A DNA stretch of 64,000 nt. Origin: UPXZ01 sp964634605. GTDB taxonomy: Bacteria > Bacteroidota > Bacteroidia > Bacteroidales > Paludibacteraceae. The stretch spans positions 124,001 through 188,000 of the forward strand of contig CAZWLJ010000002.1 of NCBI GenBank assembly GCA_964634605.1, read 5' to 3'. Positions 9,448-19,003 of this stretch are shown here, piece by piece. The notes beneath the pieces were generated by a model. That model saw only the letters and a list, made by a program, of their open reading frames with translations, was not told the origin of the DNA and made no database searches. The position numbers were made by a program, and so were the translations under genes. Position 1 is the first letter of the stretch. Each line of letters starts with the position of its first letter.

Positions 9448-9626
9448 GGTTACCATAATTTTTATTTATCATTTTATCGATATTCCTTTTTCCAGTAGTA
9501 ATAAGTTGAGATCTATTGTATTCTTCTAGTAAAAAAACTCAATGTTATGACTAATTTAAATGTAAATTTTTGACAAAATTATCTAATCAGTTCCATCCCG
9601 ATTATATATTTTCAATGAATAAGTCG

Positions 9627-9634
9627 TATTTTTG
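9627..9634 (+). promoter_or_regulatory. Bacteroidota -7 promoter box for the sugar-kinase gene
   Basis: TATTTTTG matches TAnnTTTG. Transcription would begin near 9641, which places the upstream in-frame ATG at 9570 outside the transcript and supports the ATG at 9663. The 180 bp before it (9448-9626) are AT-rich with no recognised element. Confidence 0.6.
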
Positions 9635-9662
9635 CATCATAAAACTCAAAAAATCTATATTC

Positions 9663-10745
9663 ATGAAACAAATTGTCGATCAATTCCAGCTTAAATCCGA
9701 ACCGGGTGAAATCCGACCGCTGAAAATCGGGTTTATCAATGACTCTTTTATTGTAGAAAGTAAAAATCCGGACGATGAATGGTACTTCCTGCAACGTATC
9801 AATCATAATATTTTCAAAAACGTAGATGGTTTGCAAAAAAACATCAGTCTGGTTACCGATTATTTACGCAAGAAACTTGCCGAACGGGGAGTAACCAACC
9901 TGGAACGCCGTGTGCTTCAGCTGATTCCGGCAAAAGACGGCAAACTATACCATAAAGACGATGAAGGCAATTACTGGCGCGTTTATGTTCATATCCGCAA
10001 TACCAGGAGCTACGATTCAATCAGCCCCGAACTGGCATACAAAGCCGGTGTGGCTTTCGGTGATTTTCAGAGCATGCTCTCCGACCTGCCACTCGACGAT
10101 ATGATAGAAACTATACCCAACTTTCATAACATGGAATTCAGAATCGGGGAATTCAGAGAAGCAGTAAAAAATAATGCTGCCGGTAGACTCCGGAAAGTAC
10201 AATGGATGGTGGATGAAATAGAAAACCGCGCCGACGAAATGTGTATCCCCGAGCGTCTGCACCGCGAAGGAAAACTTCCGAAACGGATCAATCACTGCGA
10301 CACAAAAGTCAACAACATGCTTTTCGACGATAACGATGAACCAATCTGCATCGTGGACCTGGATACGGTTATGCCCGGCTATGTGCTTTCGGATTTCGGC
10401 GACTTTATGCGTACTGCTGCCAACACGGGAGCCGAAGACGATGAAAACCTTGAAAATATCGGTGTAAATTTTGACATTTTCGAAGCATACACAAAAGGAT
10501 ATCTTGAAAAAGCGAAAAGTTTCCTTACACCTACCGAACTTGGCAACCTGGCATTCGGAGCAAAACTGCTGAGCTACATGCAAACTGTCCGCTTCTTTAC
10601 GGATTACCTGAACGGCGATACGTATTATAAAATCAAATCACCTGAACATAACTGGCAACGTACATTAGCCCAATTCGAACTGCTGCAGAGCCAGGAAAAA
10701 AATTACGACAGGATGCAAAATATTGTTTTTGACTGCGCCAATTAA
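9663..10745 (+). CDS. Aminoglycoside-phosphotransferase-fold sugar kinase, NahK-like
   Basis: The 360-residue protein belongs to the APH/choline-kinase phosphotransferase fold. The catalytic loop HCDTKVNNML supplies the HxDxxxxN pattern and is followed by the metal-binding IVDLDTV segment (DFG equivalent). Length and overall pattern resemble the N-acetylhexosamine 1-kinases (NahK) that phosphorylate hexosamines released from glycans, but substrate choice cannot be read from sequence. The neighbouring fucosidase and SusCD pair make a glycan-salvage role plausible. I chose the ATG at 9663 because the promoter box lies at 9627-9634; the frame itself is open from 9570. A truncated copy of its 5' end lies 1.3 kb upstream. 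Confidence 0.75.
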   Translation: MKQIVDQFQLKSEPGEIRPLKIGFINDSFIVESKNPDDEWYFLQRINHNIFKNVDGLQKNISLVTDYLRKKLAERGVTNLERRVLQLIPAKDGKLYHKDDEGNYWRVYVHIRNTRSYDSISPELAYKAGVAFGDFQSMLSDLPLDDMIETIPNFHNMEFRIGEFREAVKNNAAGRLRKVQWMVDEIENRADEMCIPERLHREGKLPKRINHCDTKVNNMLFDDNDEPICIVDLDTVMPGYVLSDFGDFMRTAANTGAEDDENLENIGVNFDIFEAYTKGYLEKAKSFLTPTELGNLAFGAKLLSYMQTVRFFTDYLNGDTYYKIKSPEHNWQRTLAQFELLQSQEKNYDRMQNIVFDCAN

Positions 10746-10787
10746 CAGCATTTTTTCAGACGAGACCAGTCACAATCTGTATTAAAA

Positions 10788-10834
10788 AACGAAGATTTCT
10801 AAACCGTGTTATTCCGGGCTTAGAAATCTTCGTT
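10788..10834. terminator. Bidirectional terminator between sugar kinase and fucosidase
   Basis: Perfect 15-bp stem AACGAAGATTTCTAA / TTAGAAATCTTCGTT with a 17-nt loop. A run of T follows on the plus strand and an A run precedes it, so it can serve both converging genes. Confidence 0.85.
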
Positions 10835-10866
10835 CTTTTTTAAATTCAGAAAATATAAGAATTACC

Positions 10867-12159
10867 TCAAAATTCCACCGTCACCACATAATCTATAGCC
10901 TCAGGAATAGCATCCAGATACAAAACCACACCTTCGGAGGTCTGATGGAACCGGATTTTACGGTTGTCAATAAACGTCCTGGCTGATTTCACTTTTTTAC
11001 CGGTGAGGGGTAAAAAAAGTGCGGAATCCTGCAGATCCAGAATATGCACAAATAGTTTATTCTGCTTTTGAGTGGTTACTCCCCATTCATGCTGAGGTAT
11101 CATACCACCACGAGTGCCGTAAATGGTTTCGCCATACACTTTCAACCAGCTGCCCAGGGCTCTGAAACCCGTAAGTGCCTCATCAGGAAACGTGCCATCA
11201 GAGCGCGGACCCACGTTAAGCAGCAGGTTGGCGTTATTTCCGGCTGCCTTCACCAGATAATGAATCAGTGCTTTTTCGGATTTGTATTTTCTGTCAGTGA
11301 TATTATAACCCCACGATCCGTTCATTGTTTCACAGGTTTCGAGTGGTAACTCTCCGATTCGTGCACCGGAAGAAAAACCGGCAGTGTTCTGTCCGGGCAG
11401 GTCGCGCTCGAACGCCTGTGCATCTTCACCTTCCAGAGGCGCCAGGTGGTGATTGTTAATAATAAGGCATCCGGGTTGAATGGAGTGTATGTGGGAATAA
11501 ATTTCGCTCATTTTCCAGTCAAAATTTTTCTTGTCCCACATCCCGTCAAACCAGATGGCTCCGATTTTGCCATAATTGGTCAGCAGTTCGGTGAGTTGGT
11601 TTTTCATAAAACGATAGTACGTTTCCCATCTGGCATTTTTGGTTTCTTCTGTTGCTGTTACAGCAAACCCATCAGGATTGTAATCAGCCCGTCCCCAGTC
11701 CAGCAGTGAATAATAAAAATGCAGTTTTATACCCTGCCTGTGGCATTCATCAGCCAGTTCTTTCAGCACATCCCGTTTGAAGGGCGTTGCTTTCGCTATG
11801 GTATAATCCGTATATTCCGAATTAAACATCGAAAATCCATCGTGATGCCTGGACGTGATACAAATGTATTTTGCTCCGGCCTCCTTCACATCCGAAACCC
11901 ATTTTGCCGCATCGAACCGCGAAGGGAAAAATCCCGAAGCCATCCGGCTATATTCATCGTGTTTTATTTTTTTGATATTCATAATCCATTCACCGTCAGC
12001 CATCAAACTGTAAATACCCCAATGAATGAAAATTCCGAACTTGTTGTCCTGAAAATGTGACCGGTTTTCAAGATTTTCAGGTGCCGGCACATACTGCTGC
12101 GAGTATGTTGCAGAGGAAAGCTGGAGGAGTGTGAAAAGTAAAATAATTGTTTTCTTCAT
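10867..12159 (-). CDS. Secreted alpha-L-fucosidase, GH29
   Basis: The 430-residue protein starts with a signal peptide (cleavage near 20). It shows GH29 landmarks: FGIFIHWGIYS (about 41-51), HHDGF (105-109) and AIWFDG (201-206), whose Asp205 matches the catalytic nucleophile. It lacks a large C-terminal carbohydrate-binding module. GH29 enzymes release alpha-linked L-fucose from host or plant glycans with retention of configuration. It is probably periplasmic or surface-exposed. It converges with the sugar-kinase gene, sharing the terminator at 10788-10834, and has its own TATTTTTG promoter box upstream. No fuc catabolic genes are visible here. Confidence 0.9.
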   Translation of the reverse strand: MKKTIILLFTLLQLSSATYSQQYVPAPENLENRSHFQDNKFGIFIHWGIYSLMADGEWIMNIKKIKHDEYSRMASGFFPSRFDAAKWVSDVKEAGAKYICITSRHHDGFSMFNSEYTDYTIAKATPFKRDVLKELADECHRQGIKLHFYYSLLDWGRADYNPDGFAVTATEETKNARWETYYRFMKNQLTELLTNYGKIGAIWFDGMWDKKNFDWKMSEIYSHIHSIQPGCLIINNHHLAPLEGEDAQAFERDLPGQNTAGFSSGARIGELPLETCETMNGSWGYNITDRKYKSEKALIHYLVKAAGNNANLLLNVGPRSDGTFPDEALTGFRALGSWLKVYGETIYGTRGGMIPQHEWGVTTQKQNKLFVHILDLQDSALFLPLTGKKVKSARTFIDNRKIRFHQTSEGVVLYLDAIPEAIDYVVTVEF

Positions 12160-12254
12160 CGTGTATTTTCTTTTGAAGGTTGATTGCTTTTGACTGACTG
12201 ATTATGTAATATTCATTCCTGAACGAAAAACATCAGGTATGTCACCCTGACGTA

Positions 12255-12262
12255 CAAAAATA
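12255..12262 (-). promoter_or_regulatory. Bacteroidota -7 promoter box for the fucosidase gene
   Basis: The reverse strand reads TATTTTTG, giving a transcription start near 12248 and a leader of about 90 nt. It lies in the T-rich tail of the hairpin at 12269-12296. Confidence 0.55.
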
Positions 12263-12268
12263 GAAAAA

Positions 12269-12296
12269 AAACGGGACAATTCACATTGTCCCGTTT
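12269..12296 (-). terminator. Terminator-like hairpin abutting the fucosidase promoter
   Basis: Perfect 12-bp stem AAACGGGACAAT / ATTGTCCCGTTT with a TCAC loop. Read on the minus strand it is followed by a long T run, as in an intrinsic terminator. It lies more than 300 bp beyond the barrel-receptor gene and directly before the fucosidase -7 box, so it insulates the two genes or overlaps the -33 region. Bases 12297-12560 hold no gene I can recognise. Confidence 0.7.
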
Positions 12297-12560
12297 CGGA
12301 ATTTCACACACACACTTATTTTTCACTTATTGACTAACAACCGGCAATTCATCTTCATTTCATAATCAGAACCTCAATCAGTTGTTGTATCAATTCGTTT
12401 TGCATATATAACACGAATATTTGCAAAATGTTCAAAAAAGGCTGTTTTTAACAGTTATTTTATCATTTTGCAGGATTTGAGGCACTGCAACATGTTTCTG
12501 AGTGTTACAGAGTCTGTACTGACATCTGAAAAATTCTTGTTTTTTACACTAAAAAGAAAA

Positions 12561-12589
12561 ATGCGAAAAATGTTATTCATTTCCCGCAT
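12561..12589 (-). terminator. Terminator of the beta-barrel receptor gene
   Basis: Stem ATGCG..AAATG / CATTT..CGCAT with a two-base internal mismatch and a 5-nt loop. On the minus strand it is followed by a T-rich run, about 30 bp past the stop codon of the gene ending at 12619. Confidence 0.65.
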
Positions 12590-12618
12590 CCTCTTTATAT
12601 AAACAGGAATGTATAAGG

Positions 12619-15063
12619 TTATTCCATTTCCATCCCGTCTGACTCCCCGGATTCGGATGACTGGGGACGTTCTATTTTTTTAGGTTTCATATTACCGAAG
12701 TTATAGGTTAAAGTCAACCCAAACATTCTGCCCATTCTCTGACTTTCCGAATACTGGTCAAAGTTTTCGCCATAGGTGAAACTTCTGAATTTGCGTGAGT
12801 TAAACACGTCACGAACATTAAAGTTAACACTAAATTTCTTATCAAAAAAGGTCTTGCGCAAGCCTAAATCCATGGAGTAATTTGATAACTGCTTGCCCTG
12901 AGGCGTGAGTTGGGCAGAGCGATACTGCCCGGTAGCCTGGCCTGAGAAAGTGGGTGAAAACATCAGATTGGCTATCACACGTCCTTCCCACGAGAAGTTT
13001 TCCTGTGCCGGCAACTCAACCCGTACATCCGGGTATAATTGGTTTGTATAAACAGAAGCATCCAGTTTATTGTAGTACATGTTCAACGATGATGTAAGAT
13101 TCAGTATCTTAAACAGACGATTTTTAGAAACCAGTTCAACGCCCAGATCATGTTCTTTCGTCAGGTTCATAAACGTTGATTCCATTACACCGTTACGTAT
13201 AAAGCTGACCCGTTCAATATCATCGTTGTTAAATCGATAGTAAATCGAAGACGATAAAGTATGATTGTCCCAGTTTTTGATGTAATTCAACTCAAAAGCG
13301 GATGTCATCTCAGGCATAAGAAGCGGATTACCATAACTGATGTTGGTTGAGTCGGAGTAATCACGGAATGAATTCACCATCCGCCCACGAGGACGATCTA
13401 CACGGCGGGTGTAATTCAACTGCAATTCATTATTTTTGGGCAGCGAATACGACAAATAAACACTCGGATATACTTTGAAGTAAATTTGAGGATCTGGTTT
13501 TACCGATTCAGTAATGGATGTAGAAGTTACATCTTTCCGGAAATATTCTCCCCGGGCACCTGCCTGAATAGAGAAATTATTGATACGAGTTCCATAAGTT
13601 GCATAAACGGCATGAATTTGTTCCTTATAATCGAAAACATTGTAATAAGCATCAATTTCGGCTTTTTTGAAGTTATCATAACCATTTGCTAAACTCAAAC
13701 GATCATTCCAGATACTGCTCCAGCCCAGTTCAAGTTTGTTATTATCGGTAAATTTTTTAGTAAAATCGGATTTCAACTCGATTGTAGTGCTATTACCGTC
13801 AGCTATCTGATTGATATTCTGATAATTGGCAGAGTTAAGACGGTCGGTTTGAACATACGTCTGTTTTCCATAATTTCCATGTTTTGATAAAGAAAGATTA
13901 GTCATAAGATTGGAGCCCTTGCTATCAAAATCAATCTTGTGATAAATGTTCGTATTGAAACCTCTGTGCGTATCAGAAGCATCATTAACACGTGAATAGT
14001 CTCTTAGCTTAGTATCGGTTGACAGTTGCGTCAGCAAATAATCTGTTTCAGAATACATATTTGGAACTCCTCTGTGCCCAAAACCATTGATTCCGATGGT
14101 ATTCTTTGCATCCAGATGATAATCCACTCCGGCACGGAAAAATAATCCACCCATACGAAAATTATTTATACTGTTTTGAGTCAGGAGTGTAGTATCACCG
14201 TTGTTATAGTTCGTACGCTCAGTTGTACCAAAACCATTTCCCTGCATTTTGCGAAATCCTACATTGGCAAAAATATCAAATTTCTTTACGTTGTAATTAA
14301 TACTGGCTCCTGCGTTATATCCGGGTTTCCCATTTTGAAGAGTTGCTCCGGCTGAAACGCTGCCGTAATAACCTGCTTTTCGATTTTTTTTCATCACCAG
14401 ATTAATGATTCCGGCAGTACCTTCGGGGTTGAACTTAGCCGAGGGATTGGTCATTACTTCGATACTTTCGATGTTTTCGGCAGGCATTTGCTGAAGCACC
14501 TGAGCCCGGTTATCTGCCGTAAGGCCCGATGGCTTTCCATTAATCCATATTTCTACACTTGAGTTGTTCCTCAGCGATACATTTCCATCGTTATCCACAT
14601 CTACCGAAGGAATATTCTGCAACACATCAGTGGCTGAACCACCTGCAGATGCTATATTCTGGTCGACACTGAACACTTTCTTGTCGATATCGAACCGCAT
14701 TTGCGAGCCTTGTCCTACCACCTGAACTTCTTTAAGCGTTTTTGTATTCTCAGTTAGCAAAATGTTACCAAATTTCACTTCCCCGCCATTAACATTGAAC
14801 TCTTTGTTGTATGAGGTGTATCCTACAAAACTGACACGAAGTTCGTATTTACCGTTTGATACCGATGGGATATTGAAAACACCGTCCTGATCAGACAATG
14901 CTCCGGCAATATTTTTGGAGCTAGCCGGGTTGAAAACTGACACCGTAACAAATTCAATGGGTTTCTGAGTGTTTGCATCAATTATTCGCCCATGAATAGT
15001 AGCGCTGGCAAAAGCAGAAAGTGTAATTACCTGGAGTAACAGAAATAAAAAAAACTTTTTCAT
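12619..15063 (-). CDS. TonB-dependent outer-membrane receptor, beta-barrel family (CarboxypepD_reg N-terminus)
   Basis: From the ATG at 15063 the product is 814 residues: a signal peptide, a carboxypeptidase-regulatory-like domain (ATIHGRIIDANTQKPIEFVTV at its start), a plug domain (SSVEIWINGKPSGL, IESIEVMTNPSAKF) and a barrel of the outer-membrane beta-barrel protein family, with an acidic tail rich in Glu and Ser. These are TonB-linked receptors whose ligands are usually unknown. The reading frame extends 10 codons upstream (15093), but the hydrophobic signal begins at the inner Met. It is a single gene with its own terminator; a TAGATTTG box at 15233-15226 is a possible promoter. Confidence 0.85.
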   Translation of the reverse strand: MKKFFLFLLLQVITLSAFASATIHGRIIDANTQKPIEFVTVSVFNPASSKNIAGALSDQDGVFNIPSVSNGKYELRVSFVGYTSYNKEFNVNGGEVKFGNILLTENTKTLKEVQVVGQGSQMRFDIDKKVFSVDQNIASAGGSATDVLQNIPSVDVDNDGNVSLRNNSSVEIWINGKPSGLTADNRAQVLQQMPAENIESIEVMTNPSAKFNPEGTAGIINLVMKKNRKAGYYGSVSAGATLQNGKPGYNAGASINYNVKKFDIFANVGFRKMQGNGFGTTERTNYNNGDTTLLTQNSINNFRMGGLFFRAGVDYHLDAKNTIGINGFGHRGVPNMYSETDYLLTQLSTDTKLRDYSRVNDASDTHRGFNTNIYHKIDFDSKGSNLMTNLSLSKHGNYGKQTYVQTDRLNSANYQNINQIADGNSTTIELKSDFTKKFTDNNKLELGWSSIWNDRLSLANGYDNFKKAEIDAYYNVFDYKEQIHAVYATYGTRINNFSIQAGARGEYFRKDVTSTSITESVKPDPQIYFKVYPSVYLSYSLPKNNELQLNYTRRVDRPRGRMVNSFRDYSDSTNISYGNPLLMPEMTSAFELNYIKNWDNHTLSSSIYYRFNNDDIERVSFIRNGVMESTFMNLTKEHDLGVELVSKNRLFKILNLTSSLNMYYNKLDASVYTNQLYPDVRVELPAQENFSWEGRVIANLMFSPTFSGQATGQYRSAQLTPQGKQLSNYSMDLGLRKTFFDKKFSVNFNVRDVFNSRKFRSFTYGENFDQYSESQRMGRMFGLTLTYNFGNMKPKKIERPQSSESGESDGMEME

Positions 15064-15410
15064 AGAGAATTTATTTGTTCTTTTAGTTATCATATATCAT
15101 TTGCATGCCTACTTTCAATATTTAAATCATACTGAACATTCACATGCCCGTTGTATTATTCTGTATTTGATTTTACAGGAAGACAAAACACCTGTATTCA
15201 TGAATATTTTACAATTTCATTATGACAAATCTAAAAGCAAATAGTTTAAATGGCGGATAAAATTATGGATATTTTGGCTGAAAACTTCTCTATGATTAAT
15301 TTAAGTTAAATAATTGCAGATTCTGATTATTTAATTTGGTTTATTTTATAAACCGATTTATATTTGCATTGTGATTTCATTATAAATTCACCCAATAAAC
15401 AATTAAACCG
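15064..15410. other. Divergent intergenic region between receptor and membrane-protein genes
   Basis: About 350 AT-rich bp without a gene. It carries a possible minus-strand -7 box (TAGATTTG, 15233-15226) toward the receptor and a plus-strand one (TATATTTG, 15359-15366) toward the next gene. Confidence 0.5.
15359..15366 (+). promoter_or_regulatory. Bacteroidota -7 promoter box for the membrane protein / regulator operon
   Basis: TATATTTG matches TAnnTTTG and lies about 45 bp before the ATG at 15411. Confidence 0.6.
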
Positions 15411-15995
15411 ATGGAAGAAAGACCTTTGAACGAAAAAGAAAGTTTAGAACTTATCACTCGTATGATTAAAAACACGCAGCAAAAACTTGAAAAAGAAAAT
15501 GGAATACCCTTTCTGGTGTGGGGATATACCTCCATTCTGGTTTCGATACTCGTATGGTATCAGTTAAACAACACACAGGACTATCGCTGGAATTACCTGT
15601 GGCTTCTGATACCCCTGATCGGATTTCCGGTTATGTTACTTTTACAGAAAAAAAACGAAAAAGGGCTGAGAACTTATCTGGACAAAATTATCAGTTATGT
15701 CTGGACAGGTTTCGGAGCAGCCGGTTTTGCCGTTTCAATGGGTGCCATGTTTTACTGGAAACTTCCCATTCTTTTTATTGTTATAGTACTGATGGCAACC
15801 GGAACTGCAATTACGGGTATGATCATTCAGTTTCGTCCGCTGATTATTTCCGGATTTTTAAGCATCCTGCTCTCTTTTGGCTGTTTAATAGTAGAAAATA
15901 CACATTCTATCCTGATTTTTGCACTGGTATTCTTACTGATGATGGTCATTCCGGGGCATATTTTGAACATAAAAAACCGCAAAAGGCATGTTTAA
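15411..15995 (+). CDS. Small multi-pass membrane protein of unknown function
   Basis: The 194-residue protein has a short cytoplasmic N-terminus followed by about six hydrophobic segments (between roughly 33 and 188) and a basic C-terminal tail. I do not recognise a named family with certainty. Proteins of this kind commonly sit directly before a small winged-helix regulator in Bacteroidota, as here, where the next gene overlaps by 8 bp. The pairing suggests that the membrane protein acts with, or is controlled by, the regulator. Confidence 0.75.
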   Translation: MEERPLNEKESLELITRMIKNTQQKLEKENGIPFLVWGYTSILVSILVWYQLNNTQDYRWNYLWLLIPLIGFPVMLLLQKKNEKGLRTYLDKIISYVWTGFGAAGFAVSMGAMFYWKLPILFIVIVLMATGTAITGMIIQFRPLIISGFLSILLSFGCLIVENTHSILIFALVFLLMMVIPGHILNIKNRKRHV

Positions 15996-16275
15996 GGAAC
16001 TCGACCCACTGTTGCATTCTGAACTCAGGTTAGCCGTCATGTCCATTCTTCTTTCGGTAGCTGAAGCTGATTTTGTTTACATCAGGGAAACGACGAAAGC
16101 TACCGCAGGAAATCTGAGTGTTCAGATTGATAAACTGAGCGATGCAGGTTACATTGAAGTCGAGCGGGGATTTCAGGGAAAACGCACCCGCACCGTTTGC
16201 AAAATTACCCCAAAAGGAGTGGAAGCTTTTAATATCTATGTGGAAGCGCTTAAAGGGTATCTGAATATGGAATGA
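15988..16275 (+). CDS. Winged-helix transcriptional regulator (MarR/ArsR-like single domain)
   Basis: The 95-residue protein is essentially one winged helix-turn-helix domain: a recognition-helix region (TKATAGNLSVQIDKLSDAGY, about 32-51) followed by a wing with VERGFQGKRTRTVCKITPKG (about 54-73). It has no ligand domain. It overlaps the preceding membrane-protein gene by 8 bp, so the two are translationally coupled. It is likely to control the operon and possibly the barrel-protein gene that starts 90 bp downstream, for which I see no separate promoter box. Confidence 0.85.
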   Translation: MFKELDPLLHSELRLAVMSILLSVAEADFVYIRETTKATAGNLSVQIDKLSDAGYIEVERGFQGKRTRTVCKITPKGVEAFNIYVEALKGYLNME

Positions 16276-16364
16276 TTTACAGTTCCATCACCCGGAATTC
16301 ATTTATCTAAACTATTTCTCCAAGCTAATTTTCAGAAAAAACCGAAATTAACAAATTAAAACAG

Positions 16365-18947
16365 ATGAAAAATCGAATTCAGCGGAAACAAATCATTCCG
16401 CTAAAAAACCTGGCGCTCCTGTTTGCTTTTCTTCCCCTGCTTTTACAAGCACAAAGCCAACGACTTACCGTTGTTTTCGGCGGTTTGCAAAGTAGCGACG
16501 GCCGGATTTTAGTCAGCCTTTACAATGGAAAAACCGATTATTCTGCCCACAAACCGTTCAAATCTGCATCCATCACAATCGAAAACGGGTCTGCTACCTG
16601 GATACTCGACAGTATTTCACAGGGTGAATACATCCTGTCGGCATTTCACGATGAAAATGTAAACGGGAAACTGGACGTGTCGGATAACGGGATGCCTGAA
16701 GAAGGATTTGCATTCTCCAATAACGCCCAGCCAAAGATGGGACCACCGAACCCGCAGGAAATGCTTTTCAGCATCAAAGATAACGAAAATGCGACCCAAA
16801 ACATCCGTATGATTTATTTCGGCATCAAGCCGAAGGAACTGAAAACAGTGGAAGTGGTCGGCGAGAAAAAGCAATTTGTAAACGCGGATGCCGACAAAAC
16901 AACCTATCAGGTGAAAGACAACACCGCACTTTCGACCGGATCCATGCGCGATGCCGTAAGAAAACTGCCGGGAGTGGTAATAAGTCCTTCGGGCGATCTG
17001 AATCTGAACGGGAAAAACGTCAGCATATATTTGGACGGAGTTCCAAGCAACCTTTCCGGTTCGGATCTGAAAAATTATATGGACGGACTGCCCGCGAATA
17101 CGATTGAAAAAATTGAACTGATTGAAAATCCCGGCGCATCCTACGAAGCCAAAGCAAATGGCGGTATTATCAACATAATTACACGAAGTACTGCACCCGA
17201 TAACTTTGGCGGCACAGTCAACCTGCATTACGGCAACAGCCGTAACCATAAATTTTCACCTTCGCTGATGCTGAACGGACGTAACAACAAAATAAACTGG
17301 CAACTGCAATCGGGTTATAACTGGCATCAGCAGAACCAGTATACAGATATAAAACAAGTATTTACATCGTTTACACCAAACGTAATTTTCACCAATAATT
17401 CCACGCAGAAAAACCTGAACCGGAATTTTTATATCCGTCCGATGATGAACTACCGGCTGACGGAGAATTCGTACATCGTGTTCAATTACAATTTCAACAC
17501 CTATAATAATCAAAGCACGAGCAATTCCATCCGCGAAAGCAGCAACCTTACTCCGGCAATAAATTATTCGTCCCGTTTCAGCAATCCGGAAGCAAACCGC
17601 AACAATGAATTTGTGCTGAAATACAAGACACTGCTTGACACACTGGGTCGCTCGCTGCAGATTACAGGCTATTATTCAAACTATTACAAGGTTTCCTCTG
17701 CGCAATCCACTCAAAATTTTTCCACCCCGCTGTATGGTATCAGTACAAACAATCTGAACCTGAACCATGCCTACGGAAAAGCAGACCTGGAACTTCCGTT
17801 CAAAATAATCCGTCTGACAGCCGGCGCCAAATACAACATCACAAATGCGCACAATCTGGGAAAATACAACTTCAACGTCCTTTCGTCCATTATTTTTGAA
17901 AATCCGTCTTACAATCAGAGAATCGACTTCCGCTACCACGAACAAAACATTGCCGGTTATGTGGAAGCACGCAAAAAGCTGGGAAAACTGTCGGCTACAC
18001 TTGGCATAAGGCTTGAAGACCTGCTCTATGAAAGCGAAGTAGCAGGTGCCGACAGCGTTGTTGGAGACAGAATTACCAATCTTTTCCCAACGGTCAATTT
18101 GTTGTACGCAATTATTCCCAATGTCAATCTGTCAGGAAAATATTCGCGAAAAATAGCCATGCCCGCTTACGATCAGCTCGACCCGAATGTGAACGGCTAC
18201 TTTGACAGCTACAGCAAATCAGCCGGAAACCAGAACCTGAAGCCCAACTTTTACGACAATTATTCGTTGAGTGTCACGGCTTTCAATTACGCTACCCTGG
18301 GAAGTTACCTGAGCTATTCGAAAAACATCAGTTTGCTTTCCACCACTGTGAAACCACATTCTTTTATATCCGAAAAAACATCAAACGACTTCAGCAATAT
18401 TAAAATGTACGGTCTGTACATGTCGCTTCCGGTACCTTTCGGACTGATAACGAAAGGGGCGGAATTTTTCAAACAACCGGCAAACATGTCGGATATGAGT
18501 TATGTGCATTTTTATGTTTCCTGTAATTTCAACCAGATAAAAGGGCTTGAAAACCCCAATAACAAGAAACCGCTCTGGATGTACAATATTAACACACACA
18601 TCGGGCTTCCCTATCATTTTTCACTCGATGCAAACTGGTTTCACATGTTCAAGGGTGGTTTTCAGATTTACTCATTCGGACAGCCAATGGATTACTGGCA
18701 GGTGGATTTATCGCGAAAATTCCTGAAAGAAAAGCTGGAACTAACCGCCGAAGTGACACAAATGACGGCACAGTTTGTAAAATTCAGCGTACCGAATGCA
18801 GATACCGACTTCAAAAGCCGGACGGATGGTGTCACCTTCTGGCTGAAAGCATCGTACCGTTTCGGTGGTTTCAAAAGTAAGGAAGAAACACAGATTGAAG
18901 TTGAGAAAAAAGCGCTGGAAGGCGGTGAAATTAACGTGAGGAAATAG
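16365..18947 (+). CDS. Outer-membrane beta-barrel receptor with N-terminal DUF2141 domain
   Basis: The 860-residue protein has a signal peptide (to about 30), a DUF2141-like domain (about 34-150, with YILSAFHDENVNGKLDV), a linker, a TonB-dependent plug (about 160-275, with KNVSIYLDGVPS and EKIELIENPGASYEAKANGG) and an outer-membrane barrel. Most relatives carry a carboxypeptidase-regulatory-like domain at this position; here DUF2141, usually a small free-standing secreted domain, takes its place. The ligand is unknown. It follows the membrane protein and winged-helix regulator on the same strand and is probably part of that unit. A terminator follows. Confidence 0.85.
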   Translation: MKNRIQRKQIIPLKNLALLFAFLPLLLQAQSQRLTVVFGGLQSSDGRILVSLYNGKTDYSAHKPFKSASITIENGSATWILDSISQGEYILSAFHDENVNGKLDVSDNGMPEEGFAFSNNAQPKMGPPNPQEMLFSIKDNENATQNIRMIYFGIKPKELKTVEVVGEKKQFVNADADKTTYQVKDNTALSTGSMRDAVRKLPGVVISPSGDLNLNGKNVSIYLDGVPSNLSGSDLKNYMDGLPANTIEKIELIENPGASYEAKANGGIINIITRSTAPDNFGGTVNLHYGNSRNHKFSPSLMLNGRNNKINWQLQSGYNWHQQNQYTDIKQVFTSFTPNVIFTNNSTQKNLNRNFYIRPMMNYRLTENSYIVFNYNFNTYNNQSTSNSIRESSNLTPAINYSSRFSNPEANRNNEFVLKYKTLLDTLGRSLQITGYYSNYYKVSSAQSTQNFSTPLYGISTNNLNLNHAYGKADLELPFKIIRLTAGAKYNITNAHNLGKYNFNVLSSIIFENPSYNQRIDFRYHEQNIAGYVEARKKLGKLSATLGIRLEDLLYESEVAGADSVVGDRITNLFPTVNLLYAIIPNVNLSGKYSRKIAMPAYDQLDPNVNGYFDSYSKSAGNQNLKPNFYDNYSLSVTAFNYATLGSYLSYSKNISLLSTTVKPHSFISEKTSNDFSNIKMYGLYMSLPVPFGLITKGAEFFKQPANMSDMSYVHFYVSCNFNQIKGLENPNNKKPLWMYNINTHIGLPYHFSLDANWFHMFKGGFQIYSFGQPMDYWQVDLSRKFLKEKLELTAEVTQMTAQFVKFSVPNADTDFKSRTDGVTFWLKASYRFGGFKSKEETQIEVEKKALEGGEINVRK

Positions 18948-18959
18948 GCTTGCAACAGA

Positions 18960-18998
18960 AACCGACAGAGACACCCGGGCAGGATGTCTCTGTTGGTT
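18960..18998 (+). terminator. Intrinsic terminator after the DUF2141-barrel gene
   Basis: 14-bp stem AACCGACAGAGACA / TGTCTCTGTTGGTT with one G-T pair and an 11-nt loop, followed by TTTTATT. It lies between converging genes and may also stop pyk. Confidence 0.85.
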
Positions 18999-19003
18999 TT
19001 TTA

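Noticed and set aside
10017..10583. 188-codon antisense frame over the sugar-kinase gene
   Set aside because: Shadow of a gene with clear kinase motifs.
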